Shown in pieces: positions 31,625-43,120 of a stretch of 64,000 nt of DNA; the stretch's first letter is position 1, and each line of letters begins with the position of its first letter. The notes below the pieces were generated by a model. The model saw only the letters and a program-made list of their open reading frames with translations, was not told the DNA's origin and did not search any database. Made by a program: the position numbers and the translations under genes. The stretch comes from Ursus arctos (lineage: Eukaryota > Chordata > Mammalia > Carnivora > Ursidae): the NCBI RefSeq assembly GCF_023065955.2, contig NW_026622874.1:22563772-22627771 (forward strand). The letters run 5' to 3'.

Positions 31625-32422
31625 GGTGTGATATTGTACTTTATAATAGGGAATACATATTTGGTCTTCCTCCATGTTTCTGACGCAAGGCTCCTAAAAC
31701 CCTTGACGTTTCCTCAGTGATGAACACGATAAAGGTATTTTTATTACGTTAATGAGGTAACTTTTAGAAAGTCCTACATATCCAAAGGATAGGGTTGGGT
31801 AGCCAGAGGAGCCAACCACAAGATTAGAAGGTTGGAACTTTCAGTCCCATCCCTACCTCCCCCAGGGAGGGGAGAGGACCAGAGATTGAGCTCATTGCCG
31901 ATTGCCAATGATTTAATCAGTCATGACTATGTAATGAAGTCCCCATAAAAAATTGAAAGGATGGGGTTCAGAGAACCTATGGGTTGATGAATCAGAACAC
32001 TTCCAGGTGCCAACGTCTGGCCCCAAACTCCACAAGGACTGAGATTCCTTTGTTCAGGACCTTGTACTTTATATCTCTTCATCTGGCTGTTGACTGGTAT
32101 CCTTTAATATCCTTTGTAATAAACTGGTAATCTAGTGAGTAAACTGGTCTTCTGAGTTCTGTAAGCTGCTCTAGCAAATTAGTCAAATGCAAGTTGGAAG
32201 TCACGAGAACCTCATATTTGTAGCCAGTCTGTCAGAGTACAGGTGACAATTTAGACTTGCAATTGGCGTGTGACGTGGAGAGCCGTCTTGAGGGACTGAG
32301 TCCTCAACCTGTGGAGTCTAATGCTGTCTCTGAGTAGACAGTGTTAGAAATGAGTTGAATTGTAGGACACCCAGTTGGTTTTAGGGAATCCTTGGTGGTG
32401 TGGGTAAGAACTTCCCCGCCCC

Positions 32423-32466
<44 letters not shown>

Positions 32467-32515
32467 TGGAATTGAGTGCAGAATCTTTCAGCAGGCAATA
32501 AAAATCATGAAAGAT
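31625..32515 (+). repeat. long ancient LTR (MER21-like?)
   Basis: Recognisable blocks in order: 'gaatacatatttggtcttcc', 'ggaactttcagtcccatccc', 'ttaatcagtcatgactatgt', 'tgaagtccccataaaaaatt', AATAAA at 32118-32123 with 'ctggtaatctagtgagtaaa', 'gtagccagtctgtcagagta', 'ttgtaggacacccagttggt', 'ttggaattgagtgcagaatc'. This is an old ERV LTR in sense orientation. The family name is from memory and uncertain. Confidence 0.7.
32424..32465. repeat. (AC)n microsatellite
   Basis: About 20 uninterrupted AC units, grown inside the 3' part of the LTR at 31625-32515. Confidence 0.98.
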
Positions 32516-33640
32516 TCTGAGCTAAAGAATAATATGGTTTCAACCTCCCAGAGCCACTGTAAGAAAAAGCCACGGATGAACAAAGGAAGAAGACATTAAT
32601 CAGGAAGGTTCCAGAATGGGATCTGAACTCTGGTACTGATAATGGTGGTAGTATTGGGAAAATAAAAGCAGAGCTGGGAGAACTTGTGAACTTCTCTCAC
32701 AGCCAACGAGGGAGGGTACATTCAAAGATGGCTGTGGTTCTGAGCCTAGCCTGGGAGAATGATGTGATCGTGAACAGAAACAGTGTCATCCAGAGAAGAC
32801 AGACTTGGTGGGGAACATGATGGATTTGCTTTGGGACATATTTTGGGGATGGGATGATGGCAGAACAGTCAAATGGAACTTAGCAGTCAGACAGAAATGT
32901 AGGTCTGGAACTCTGAAGCTTTACATTTTTAAACAATCTCCAGCCAACTTCAATGTTATTAAAATCATAGTATAAGAATAATGAAATCAGAAAAGAGCAT
33001 TTCTAACCAACCATTCAAATACAAACTCCTCTTTGGACTGGCTGATTTGTCCTAGTCACTAGGCCCAGTTAAAGGGGTCCCCCAAGTCTCCCTCTTCTTT
33101 GTTCGTCTTAGCCAAGGAAATAAAAGAAATTCTAATGAATTCTATTATAATAGAGTAAATTCAGTGAGTTCACCCTTATTCTAAGTCGACGCTAATTAAA
33201 TGAGCTAACTGACCATAGATCGTTACCATTACACTTTTAATTAGTAGAGGCTTAAAAACTCCTATTTCTATAAACCTGTTAGGCAAGTATGAGGCCTGCA
33301 GCATTTCAATAGGACCCTGCCAAAGAAAAAGTTGGTTGGGAGAAGGGCAACTTCTTCACTGGAGGCTGGGCCCTATGAACAAAGCTGGACTAATGGGGCT
33401 TCATGGTCCCCGGTCTCAATGTTTGCATCCTGTGAAACAGATTCTATGGCAAGCAATTTCACCCAAGATCCCTAGCCTAAGTTATCAGGCTGGCATGAAT
33501 TTTTAATGTTAGAATCAAGCAGTAGAGTAATGGCTCTCCCTCTGGGTGGGATTTGAGCAATCTGTCCCTTTCCTGCAAAGTTCTTCTGAGACCTTAACAT
33601 TTTTAGATTTTACCATGAAACCAGGATGTGATATCACAGG
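32516..33640. other. unique sequence
   Basis: No repeat or gene recognised. It includes the paired homeodomain-type motifs at 33192-33244. Confidence 0.4.
33192..33244. promoter_or_regulatory. inverted pair of TAATTA motifs
   Basis: CTAATTAA (33192-33199) and its exact complement TTAATTAG (33237-33244) lie 37 bp apart in non-repetitive AT-rich DNA. TAATTA is the classic homeodomain core, so an enhancer element is conceivable, but AT-rich DNA yields such motifs by chance. Confidence 0.2.
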
Positions 33641-33644
33641 TCTT

Positions 33645-33822
33645 CTTAAGCAATCTGTGCCTCTGTTACCCTATTTGTAAAGTAGAGGAAATATTGTACA
33701 GCTCATGGGATCGTGGTAAGTGTTCAGTGAGTTACTTTATACACAACACTTTATGTCTTATGGTAATTTATGTATAGGAGACTGCCTGGTTCATAGTAAA
33801 TGGTCAATAAATATTAGCTTTT
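33645..33822 (+). repeat. MIR SINE
   Basis: 'caatctgtgcctctgttacc', 'tatttgtaaagtagaggaaa' and 'catagtaaatggtcaataaa' are the MIR core and 3' end. The 3' end was the target of the adjacent Can-SINE. Confidence 0.8.
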
Positions 33823-34051
33823 TAAAAAGACCTTATTTATTTATTTCAGAGAGAGAGAGAGAGAGAGAGAGCACGCCTGCACTTAAGCGGGGGGAAGGGC
33901 GGAGGGAGGGGGAGATAGAGAGAATCTTAATCAGGCTCCATGCTCAGAGTGGAGCCTGACTCGGGGCTCGATCCCATGACCCTGAGATCATGACCTGAGC
34001 TGAAATCAAGAGTTGGCTGCTCAACCGAGCCACCCAGGCACTCCATACATG
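33823..34051 (-). repeat. Can-SINE in MIR
   Basis: Minus-strand SINE with a (GA)n run (33847-33871) and a diverged head (gccacccaggcactcc). The TSD ttagctttt lies at 33814-33822 and 34052-34060. Confidence 0.94.
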
Positions 34052-34124
34052 TTAGCTTTTAAATTTTGATCACAGTAGCTCTCTTCTCTTCTACTGCATT
34101 TTCCTCCTAAAAATAGAAATTGTA

Positions 34125-34292
34125 CATATCTGCATCAAAGTCACTTAAGTGTTTGTTTGAATGCAGAGTCCTGGGCACCACCCAACACAGATGAAATAGT
34201 GGTCTCTAGGAATGGAGCCTAGAAATCTGCCTTTGAACAAATTCCCTAAGAGATTTTAGTCTCCCTGGAGTTTGAGATCCACTAGTCTGCTG
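34125..34292 (+). repeat. MER5A-like hAT fossil
   Basis: 'tgcatcaaagtcacttaagt', 'gcagagtcctgggcaccacc', 'cctagaaatctgcctttgaa' and 'ggagtttgagatccactagt' run through the element in order. It is close to full length. Confidence 0.75.
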
Positions 34293-34900
34293 GGTTTACA
34301 TGAAATACAGATGACATGTCTGCCTTGGCCTCGATGTCCTGCTGCCTGGGTCAGCTATGGAATGTATTTTTCATCATCTAGAAAACCCAAGACCTGAGGT
34401 GTGCTGATTTCTCGAAGCATGGTGGAGCCTGGGTCAGGATAAGGTCAACAAAATCACTCTAAAGAATATCTGATTCCTGCTCCACCCCTCAGTCTTGTTC
34501 TAGAAATCTACCTCATGACCTGTTATGATCAATTCCCAGCCTGCAGCCGCTGGAGGGAGCCTCTCACGACCATCAAGTTTCCTAGAAGGAGGTCTGTTTA
34601 GGGAGCCTGGTGATGCTTTGAATACATCTGTCACCACATCAGTCAGGTCATATACACAACATACATGACTCCGGCTGCCGCCTGGGTGTATATCCTCTGA
34701 TTCCCTGGCATGTCAGTATATGAGATGATTAATTTTGAACCACAAGCTCACTGGATGTGACATTCAAATTTGACCCCACTGGGCAACCTAACCCACAGCA
34801 GCTATTGCGTGCCTCATATTTTAAAGATGAGAATCTTGCCACATCATCATCGCAATCACCATACAAAATAGTAAGTCCTGTTTCTATAGGATTTTGTGAT
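34293..34900. other. unique sequence
   Basis: No repeat or gene recognised. Confidence 0.35.
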
Positions 34901-34904
34901 TGGT

Positions 34905-35115
34905 TATCAAAGAACTTTCACAGCCGTTACCTAGCATGCCCTTACAGTGGGAGTTAGAAAAAAACAGGAGTCCTTCCCACTTCATAGCAAGTGGAATCTC
35001 AAGGAGTTTGTGTGATTTGCCTAAACTCACCTAACAGATTGGAAGCTAACAGGACTGGTGATCTCCATGTTCCGGCCCCGGCATGGGCTTGTCCTGCTAA
35101 CCCACACCGCCTCCC
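34905..35115 (-). repeat. MIR SINE
   Basis: The complement of MIR is visible: 'tttcacagccgttacctagc', 'gtttgtgtgatttgcctaaa', 'gaagctaacaggactggtga'. It is adjacent to a second MIR in the opposite orientation. Confidence 0.65.
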
Positions 35116-35127
35116 ACCGTCGTAGCC

Positions 35128-35310
35128 TCAAGGTAGAGAGGAGGTAAAGAGCACTAGTCCTGGGATCACACTCGGAATCCTGAGTCCATCACTCACTAGC
35201 TGTGTGACCTTGAGAAAATCTGCTTCATGGGGGTGAGATAAGGCTGAAATGTAAAACGCTGTGCTTGGCACACAGTGAACACTCTATAGTTGTTTTATGC
35301 CATATGTTTT
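35128..35310 (+). repeat. MIR SINE
   Basis: 'ggtaaagagcactagtcctg', 'cactcactagctgtgtgacc', 'ttgagaaaatctgcttcatg' and 'gtgcttggcacacagtgaac' give an almost complete MIR. Confidence 0.88.
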
Positions 35311-35828
35311 ATGTTTTATTAAAACTGTAGATATCCCTGACAGTCAGCCATGGTGGTTCTGATCAAAATGGCAATGATTTTGTCTTGTCTACTACATACC
35401 TTTTTTGAGTAATAGGACAAAATGGTTATTATATTCCATTTTTCTTTCGTTCTTCTTTTTTTTTCTCTGATAAAATAGAGAAACCTTTTGGGACTTATTC
35501 TTCAGTTTTCAAAAACTTTAGACTAACTTGTTATTATGTGATACTATGTTTGACTCAGGGAATTGGATTTTTTTCCCCCAGAGAACTGAACTTAAACTTT
35601 TATCCCAAATCCAATGAGTCCAGCTACTCTGTTTTGTTCCGTTAACTTTTTGACCAACGTTAAAAGTAAATGCTTAAGAGACACACTGGGTCAAATCAGC
35701 GGGGGGGCTATGATCAGGCAAGAAAAAGACGGTTGTTGGATGACTGTCCCTGGTATCTCTTGATTTGGTGAGTTGGTCCCTGACCAATTTCTAAACAATA
35801 TCTCGAAACTCAGAATGAAATATTAAGT
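35311..35828. other. unique AT-rich sequence
   Basis: No repeat or gene recognised. Confidence 0.4.
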
Positions 35829-35842
35829 AAAGAAATAAATTA

Positions 35843-36044
35843 GGGGCGCCTGGGTGGCACAGCGGTTAAGCGTCTGCCTTCAGCTCAGGGCGTGATCCTG
35901 GAGTTATGGGATCGAGCCCCACATCAGGCTCCCTGCTCTGCTGGGAGCCTGCTTCTTCCTCTCCCACTCCCCCTGCTTGTGTTCCCTCTCTCGCTGGCTG
36001 TCTCTATCTCTGTCAAATAAATAAATAAAATCTTTAAAAAAAAA
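35843..36044 (+). repeat. Can-SINE, young-looking
   Basis: Plus-strand 'gggcgcctgggtggcacagc' head, 'gggcgtgatcctggagttat' core, (AAATA)n plus A13 tail. The exact 14-bp TSD aaagaaataaatta lies at 35829-35842 and 36045-36058. The sub-type is the arctoid one. Confidence 0.97.
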
Positions 36045-36058
36045 AAAGAAATAAATTA

Positions 36059-36598
36059 AAAGGTCGACACTCAGCGAACCATCTGCCTTGGATGATAGAA
36101 TTATCACTGTGAGTTAATTACAGTCAGAGAGGTTTTATGCCTTTTCTCACAAGCACTTCCCGCTAACAATTCTGTTCATTGCCACACCTTACACTTTTCT
36201 GTTCCACATGCAGCACCCCAAGAACGTCATTGGCCCTGCAGGGACACTGCAAAGCGAGAGAGGTGAATGAGCTACCTGTCAGGCTATGGGCCCTGGAGGT
36301 TCTGAGCACAGAACAAGCCCCCGACACAGGCCCCACCCGAGAGGATAAAGCATATTAAGGCAACAGCCTGTATTCTCTGTACTTCTAATGAGGATGGCCC
36401 TCTTCCCGCCTGCCCCTGCCCCTCCCCTGCAACTCCCCAAAGTGGCTGGAACCAGGGGAATTTGCTCATATCCAGACAAACAAAAGCATGAGACAACAGA
36501 AGACTGGGAGCATCAGAGTGGCCATCTGACATGCAGAGAAGTGACCCATGAGGGGAATGGAACCCAAGAAAATAACTCATAAGAAAACAAAATGATTC
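36059..36598. other. unique sequence
   Basis: No repeat or gene recognised. Overlapping antisense open frames at 36279-36580 show no domain. Confidence 0.35.
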
Positions 36599-36599
36599 C

Positions 36600-36825
36600 C
36601 AGCAGCACTATTTTTAAGGAAAAAAATATATATATAAAGAACTACACACTACACCAGTGTATGGAAGGGCCAGAAACATCCTGATGGAAACCATGATGGA
36701 AGAGCATACAGCTATTAAACAGAACAAGTTTATGGACTGCAAACACGTAGAAATGTTTATATAGAATGGTACAAAGTGGAAAGTCACAACTAACAATGTC
36801 AAAATTAATTTATAGGACTGCATTT
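36600..36825 (+). repeat. L1M/HAL1-like LINE fragment
   Basis: 'gaagagcatacagctattaa', 'acagaacaagtttatggact' and 'aaacacgtagaaatgtttat' resemble the end of an old LINE-1 ORF2 in sense. The copy is short and diverged. Confidence 0.5.
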
Positions 36826-37064
36826 AAGTGCTGACCATGGCTATAAAAAAACTCACAACCCCAGAGATTAGAATCTTTATGAGTTTATCCTATCTCAACT
36901 TAAACGGATCATACAACCCTATGACTGCATTTCTCTAGTAAGTTCATTTTCCCAGTCTTGTTAACTGCTCTGTACTTCCTCCAGTGGCTCGAACTTCCCA
37001 GCTCTCCAATAAGAGAATCCTGGGAGACATCTGTGACTCTTGATCTGCCTGCCCGAATTTGGCA

Positions 37065-37495
37065 ACATGCTCCTTCTTTCCTGTGTTCCATCCACACTGG
37101 CCTCTTGGTCTTTGAATTTGCTAAGTGTTCTCCTTTCTCAAGGGTTTCCCCGTGGTCTTCCTGCTGCCTTGAGGGCCCTTGTCCCAAGGCGGTCAACTCA
37201 ACCAAGGCTCGTATTTACGTACCTCCGCTATTCTCCTCACTTGTGGCTGTATATATGTCTTCCCAGCACCTAGCATGCTTTGTAATTACAAATGCATTTG
37301 CATGATTATTGGTTACAGTGTCCCCTCTCCCTAAATAGACTGTCAGCTCCATGAAGAATAATATCTGAGCTGTTCACGATTGTGTATCTATCCAGCACGA
37401 CACAGCGCCTGGCCCAGATGGCTTGTCTCATAAAACTCGGCTGAATGAATGAGAAGGTTGGATGAACGGGTGAATGAATGAAATGATGTGAATGC
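37065..37495 (+). repeat. L2 LINE 3' end
   Basis: 'ttgctaagtgttctcctttc', 'gggtttccccgtggtcttcc', 'agactgtcagctccatgaag', 'cagcgcctggcccagatggc', and the tail 'ctgaatgaatgag' repeated as 'gtgaatgaatg'. Confidence 0.88.
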
Positions 37496-38345
37496 AATGT
37501 AATAATCTTTAGGTTTTATTTTTTCCACAAAAGTAACCATGTGGTGTAGACTACTGAATAATACTTTGCTCTCATTTGAGTAGTATTTAGAGAAAAGTCG
37601 AATCACCCGGAGAAGTCAGAGAGAGCCAACATGTATATGTCAACACCGACTGTCACTCTGGCAAAGACATGACCCTATTTATCATATTGTTTGTCTTGTC
37701 TGAATATTTACAAAAATATAAGCTCAAAGGGCAGAGACGTGGTGGGAGAGGGAGGAAGGTATAAAAGACGAGTACGCAAACGAAGGCCTAATGCTAAGGT
37801 GGAAAGTCCTTCCTCCTGCCATATGCTTTCAGTGCACTCTTGTCATCATTTCCACTCGCGCACCCTGTTCGAGCCCTCACTTCTTCAGCCCCTGTCTGCA
37901 GCAGCTTTCCACAAAGAGCTTGATGACAGCTGTGGCTGTTGGGAAAACCAAAGCCTCATTTTTCTCTCTTCAGAAGTATCTGAGGACGGTGCTACTTGCC
38001 ACCACTTAACAAGCGGGATTGTAAGGCCAGCCGTGGTGAGGCTGGTGATTTCTTCTCCTACAGAGAATGCCGTAATTCCAGAATCTTATAATTCCTGCAG
38101 CCACCTCTAGGCCAACGGCAGGTGGTAACTGATGCTGACTGCACAGGATCAAGGCTGCGAGTCACCCCAAAGAACAACCAAAGCAAATCAGGAGTTGAAT
38201 TCTCATCGCCTCTCTTAATGCCTTTTGAATTATCAAATTACTATTTTTTTTGCATTATGCTATTTTATTACTAAAAGAATGACATGGTTGTGATCAGTAA
38301 CATAAGTACTTGAGGGGACCCTGTAAAATTAAAACAAATCCAGTA
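37496..38345. other. unique sequence
   Basis: No repeat family recognised. The 139-codon open frame at 37691-38110 lacks any recognisable domain and runs through sequence with weak L2-like character. Confidence 0.35.
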
Positions 38346-38349
38346 ATGA

Positions 38350-38460
38350 AAATAGCTACCATTTTAAATACCTTGTCTCTGTTACATTTTTCATTTCTCA
38401 CAATAACCCTTCTTACTAGTAAGGAAAATGAGATTCGAGATGCTAAAATAGATTCAACCT
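38350..38460 (-). repeat. MIR SINE fragment
   Basis: 'atagctaccattttaaatac', 'ttctcacaataacccttctt' and 'ggaaaatgagattcgagatg' are the complement of the MIR 3' half. Confidence 0.6.
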
Positions 38461-38461
38461 G

Positions 38462-38628
38462 ATAGGGAGTGGGGTTGAAAGTCAGGATTCAGTCTGTTCT
38501 CAACTATGTTATTAAGTAGCTGTGTGGCCTTAAGTAAGTCACTTTACCTCTCTGGGCTTCTGTTGCCTTCCTAGAGAAAGGATGAATGAGTTAGACTTAG
38601 AGATGGTACAGGTCCCTTCTTGCTCTGA
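38462..38628 (+). repeat. MIR-family SINE
   Basis: 'gttgaaagtcaggattcagt', 'agctgtgtggccttaagtaa' and 'caggtcccttcttgctctga' fit a MIR3/MIRb-like copy. Confidence 0.7.
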
Positions 38629-38977
38629 GTGCTGTTTCGTGCTGAATTGTATTGCTTTCCTTCATCAGTGATGGTTCTAGTTCTTGTTTGGGGGTTTTGT
38701 TTGTTCTTGTTTTTCTTAATCCACATAACTTTCTCATCATCTAACTCTCAGCCTGTCACTCAGGGAGTTTCCCTGACCGATCCTGCCGAAATAGCCTGTC
38801 CAGCCTCCTCCACGCTCTATTACAAATTCTAAACACCTTAGCATGGCAGACACAGTCACCATAACTTGGCCCCCATTTTCTCCTCCAGAACCCAGAAAAT
38901 GACCAATAAATCTTTGTTGATTGGCTTGATGAATATATCCAGTGTGTTACAAGTTCTTCTGATTCTGCCACAGAAAA

Positions 38978-39178
38978 CTCTAGTTCTGTGCTGTGCCATA
39001 TGGCTGTTCACATGTGGCGATTTAAATTTAAATTAATTAAAATTAAAGGTTCAGTTCCTTAGTCTCACTAGCCACATTTCAAGTGCTCAAGAGCCACACG
39101 TGGGTAGTGGCTAGTGTGGACTAGTGGCGAACTGAAGACTTGCATCACTGCAGAAGTTCTATTGGACGGTGCTGGTCT
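38978..39178. repeat. hAT-type palindromic DNA element
   Basis: 'tgctgtgccatatggctgtt' at the left and 'ttctattggacggtgctggt' at the right are roughly complementary ends. The interior 'actagccacatttcaagtgc' and AATTAAAATTAAA tract belong to a common mammalian non-autonomous element that I cannot name. A second related element lies at 57138-57460. Confidence 0.6.
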
Positions 39179-39179
39179 G

Positions 39180-39440
39180 AATACCGGCCCTTCCTCTCTA
39201 ACCCCACTGTGGTCCCTCACCTGGATTCTTACTCCGCCTCTTAATGGGGCTGACAACAGTCTCCCTCGCCAGTCCATCTCCACTCTGCCTCATCCGTTGA
39301 GTTCATCGCTTCATGCAACAGGTATTTAGGGAGGACCCTCTCCATGCCAAGTCCTCCCAGAAGACTGAGCAGTGCACAGGTCAGACCTAGTCCTGACTCA
39401 GTGAACTTCGAGCCTAGATACCGTGTGTGTGTCAAGCCTA
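39180..39440. repeat. two weak L2 pieces in opposite orientation
   Basis: 39180-39290 resembles sense L2 ('cctggattcttactccgcct'). 39290-39440 resembles antisense L2 3' end ('cttcatgcaacaggtattta', 'gtcctgactcagtgaacttc'). Confidence 0.4.
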
Positions 39441-39567
39441 TGCTCAAAAACCATTGTTGGGTCCTCTTTACCAAAGCGCCTTCAAGTGTTGCCAGAGTGC
39501 TGGGCTCTGGAGGACACAACAGAGAAAGTCCACTCTGCTTGCAGGAGGGGGCTCCCCGAAGCAACAG

Positions 39568-39595
39568 TTCCTGTGTGTGTGTGTGTGTGTGTGTG
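39568..39595. repeat. (GT)n microsatellite
   Basis: About 12 GT units. The poly-Val/Cys string in the plus-strand open frames here derives from it. Confidence 0.95.
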
Positions 39596-39789
39596 CGGCA
39601 GGAGGGCCTGGACCCCGTGAGGTGCACTTGTAACTTCTGGCCCCCGAGGTGAGTCTCAGAGGCACCCTGGAGGGTGGAGGGTCTCCTGGGGGAGGGTAGA
39701 GGGCCTCCTCGTGCACTGTGGTTTCTTCCTCCTCACCTCTCCTGCACGTTCTGTAGCCAGCGCTGTGTCCCATCGTTTTACCCCTGCTC

Positions 39790-40190
39790 CCTGCCCTCTC
39801 CATGCCCAGTCATGCCTCAGTGCTGTTGCACAGCCTTTCCCCCAGTGGGGTTTCCTTTCTCGTTCTTTTCACCTGATGAATTCTCATTCATCCTTCAAAG
39901 CCCACTCCAAATGTCCCTCTCTGTGAACTCCTTCCCAGCAACCCCAGGAGAGTAGGGGTTCTTTTTCCTGTGTGCCCACAGCTACCTGTTGTTAAATCTC
40001 GTACAGCACTTATTATGCTTACCCGGACCAGCTATTTATATACGCTTCCCTCCAGCCGACTAGAATTCCTCCAGAAGAAAGACTTCTTACTCATCATCCT
40101 AGCTCCAGTGCCTGAAATATAAGAAGCCCCTAATAAACGATTTGGGACAGATGATTAATGAATGAATAAATGAGTGAATAATGTATGAAT
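39790..40190 (+). repeat. L2 LINE 3' end
   Basis: 'cattcatccttcaaagccca', 'gcacttattatgcttaccc', 'ctagctccagtgcctgaaat', and the tail 'attaatgaatgaataaatga'. Confidence 0.9.
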
Positions 40191-41635
40191 ATTATGAAAG
40201 TACCTGGCCCGTCTGCGGTTCTCCAGTGAGACTGCACTGATTCTAGGACTTCTAGAACTTCTATGGTCTAAATAAAAAGACCAAAACTGTCTACTTACTC
40301 TTATCAAAGAGAAAATGTTATCTTCCTTAACATTCTTATTTTGAACCTACTTTAAATGTCCCCTTTACCCTTTTTTCCCTCATAGGGTAGATTTTTTTTT
40401 TCTTTTCTGTCCCCACAAGCTTCCCTTTGTGGCTAACCAAAGCTCAAGGATCAAATGCTTCCTTTCTAAATACCATGTGTCCCAGCGCGCTCTTTCTTCT
40501 GATGGGAGATGACACTGTGTTACTTACAGGCTCCTTCTTACTTGCTGTCAAAACTGCTGTATGCAAAATACACAGCTTCTTCAATAAACATGATTACACC
40601 ATGAGGTGAGTGCTTCATACGCTAACCAGAAGCAGGCCTAACATTTCTTGATTTTTCCCAAACCTTTAAAAGCATAATCAAACCAAAGAGAAAATTCATG
40701 AAATATTTCCACAGAGGTTCCCTTCCAGGTCCCCTGGGTGTGACCCTTGAGTCACCCAACCAGTCTGTTATTTCTGTGGTTCTTCAGAGGAGAGGAAAAG
40801 GTGTCCCCAGAAGCCCCTCAACAAGCCAGTTCAACACATGACATATTGATTAACCCACTCAACTACCTCATAAACTTCCTGAGATTCAAATCTGATTTTC
40901 TTGCTATGTCAGAATATTTTAAGTTAGAAGATTAATCTCCCTCACATCTGCTTCTCCAAATGACTCTGCAGACACATCACCCTGAGAAGGGAACCTGGCT
41001 GTCTTTACCAAAAGTATACAGGCCCAGCTTCTAGCTTTCCCCAGTGGTTAGAGCTCCATGCCTTTTAGTATAGGCTAGGGAAGGAAAACTAGGTTGGGAT
41101 ACATCTATAATCACCATTCCTTAGAATTACTTCTGTTAAATTTGCTAGTGTCAATCACACAAGAACAGTATTTCATCACTAGAAAATCCTAGTTGCTGAA
41201 ATCTTTTTAGTAACTTAATCAGCAATAGTCAGACGCTGAGCCACATCCAGCCTTTGCTACATCCAAGATTTTGTTACAATCCCCAGACTTTTTAGATTAT
41301 TTTCTGGTAAGTCCTGTTCTGATTTTAGAAATGACTCAATAATGTGCATAGCTGTGATCAAGTTCATATAAAAGGTGTCGGGTAGGCCTGTGTGCGTGCA
41401 TGCATGTGCGTGTGATATCCTCAGGGTTCCAGTAGATACTAAACCACAACCAGGTGAGGGAGTTTTTGTTAAAAAACAAAGGCTTGCCAAAAGCTCAGGA
41501 CTTCCCAACTTTTGATGTGTCTTCTTTTATGACTCCATACTAACTATATGTGTGGCTCACATGACAGCAAGCGTGAAATGATTTCATAAACAACCCTGGG
41601 CTGTTGCCCTTCAGATGAGTATTTGATGGCTGTGG
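40191..41635. other. unique sequence
   Basis: About 1.4 kb without a recognised repeat or gene. Two minus-strand donors (plus 40524-40535) have no convincing partner acceptor. Confidence 0.4.
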
Positions 41636-41975
41636 CTGTCTTAGTCTGTTGGAATTGCTATAACAGCATACCATAGACTGGATGGTTTATAAACAACAGA
41701 AATGTATTTTTTATAGTTTTGGAGGCTGGGAGCCCAAGACTGGGGTGCCAGCATGGTCGGGTCCTCTTCTGGGTTGCAGACTTCTCCTCACGTGGTGGAA
41801 AAAGCAGAGAGAGGAAGCAAGCTCTCTCATGACTCTCAACGGTTCCATCCTCGTGACCCCATCTCATTCCAATTACCTCCCAAAGGCCTCATCTCCTAAT
41901 ATGATGACATGGAACGGTAGGGTTTCAACATAGGAATTTTGGTAGGGGGAAGGAGAGAACATTCAGTCTGTAACA
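41636..41975 (-). repeat. MST LTR (ERVL-MaLR), antisense
   Basis: The plus strand reads the complement of MST: 'tgctataacagcataccata', 'gactggatggtttataaaca', 'ggaggctgggagcccaagac', 'gcagagagaggaagcaagct', 'aattacctcccaaaggcctc', ending 'acattcagtctgtaaca'. Close to full length. Confidence 0.92.
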
Positions 41976-42944
41976 ACAGTTGGCTACTCAATAGCCATTT
42001 CATACAAAGTCCACTTCCAATATGGAAGCCAGTAACCCTTCCAGCTGTATCACTGACCACACAGGCCTGTGACCCTATACTGACCCATGATACTAAGGGG
42101 AAATTTGTTAGGGGGCGTATTTTTGGAAAAGTTTTCCTCCCTATTTAAAAAAAAAGGAGGGAACTCAAGCTTTCTCCTTGTCTTTCTTTGGATGTTGTAG
42201 TGTGAAGACAAAGAATAACAGATAAGTCGATCTGGAATCCTGATAACTTGTTACTGTATTCATCATGCTGAAAAAATAGACACCTCCTTGTTTAAGCCAG
42301 TAGTTAGTTAGATAATCTGATGACTCCACTGGACTACGGTGTTACAAAGACTGTTCTATGGCACGTGGCAGGGAATCCATATTCAGCCGCAGTTTACTCT
42401 TCCCTTCACCAGCAAAAGGTGTTTATTATTCTTTTCCTCATTACACAGAAGGCCAAAGAAAAAATATAAGGAACAGGGCACCAAGACATAAAAAACATTT
42501 AGTGCTGGGTTTGGAAAAACATAGGAGCATCAGCAAATAAGCTGGCAAATCAACAAATCGCCAGTATTCTGCCATGCATTAGAAAGAATCAAATTCTCCT
42601 TTGCAACCGAGAAAGGTTGTATATAAAGGGAAGATTGGATAAGAGCATAAACAAAGACTGAAGACTCTGGAGATGGAAGGGTCCAGAAGCAAGAAGGCAA
42701 TAACTCAGGGGAGACCAGAGTAGGACACTAGTGTAGACTAAGAAGAGGATCAATGAAATCCAGAAAAAGAGAAACTTTAAGTCTATGTCAGACCACTGTC
42801 TTCTCTTGACTAAGCTCTATGTGTTTCAGTAATTTTCAACTAAGTTTCTGCTTTTCCTATAAAGACCCAAGTAAAGTGTCCCTCAACATACTGCTATAGA
42901 TAGATACCAGATACATGTGGGTCTGCTTTGATTCTTGAAATAAA
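41976..42944. other. unique sequence
   Basis: No repeat or gene recognised. Confidence 0.4.
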
Positions 42945-42961
42945 TACTCTGGTGCTCTTTT

Positions 42962-43103
42962 TTTTTTTATTTTTTTTTATTTTTATTTTTTTTATTTTAT
43001 TATTTTTTTTAATGATTTTTTATTATATTATGTTAGTCACCATACAGTACATCCCCGGTTTCCGATGTAAGGCTCGATGATTCATTAGTTGTGTATAACA
43101 CCC
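42962..43103 (-). repeat. 142-bp LINE-1 insertion with perfect TSD
   Basis: The complement of the carnivore L1 3' end ('atgttagtcaccatacagta', 'ggctcgatgattcattagtt') is followed leftward by about 70 bp of T-rich tail. An exact 17-bp TSD (tactctggtgctctttt) lies at 42945-42961 and 43104-43120. Only about 75 bp of L1 were copied. The intact TSD and long tail point to a recent event. Confidence 0.95.
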
Positions 43104-43120
43104 TACTCTGGTGCTCTTTT

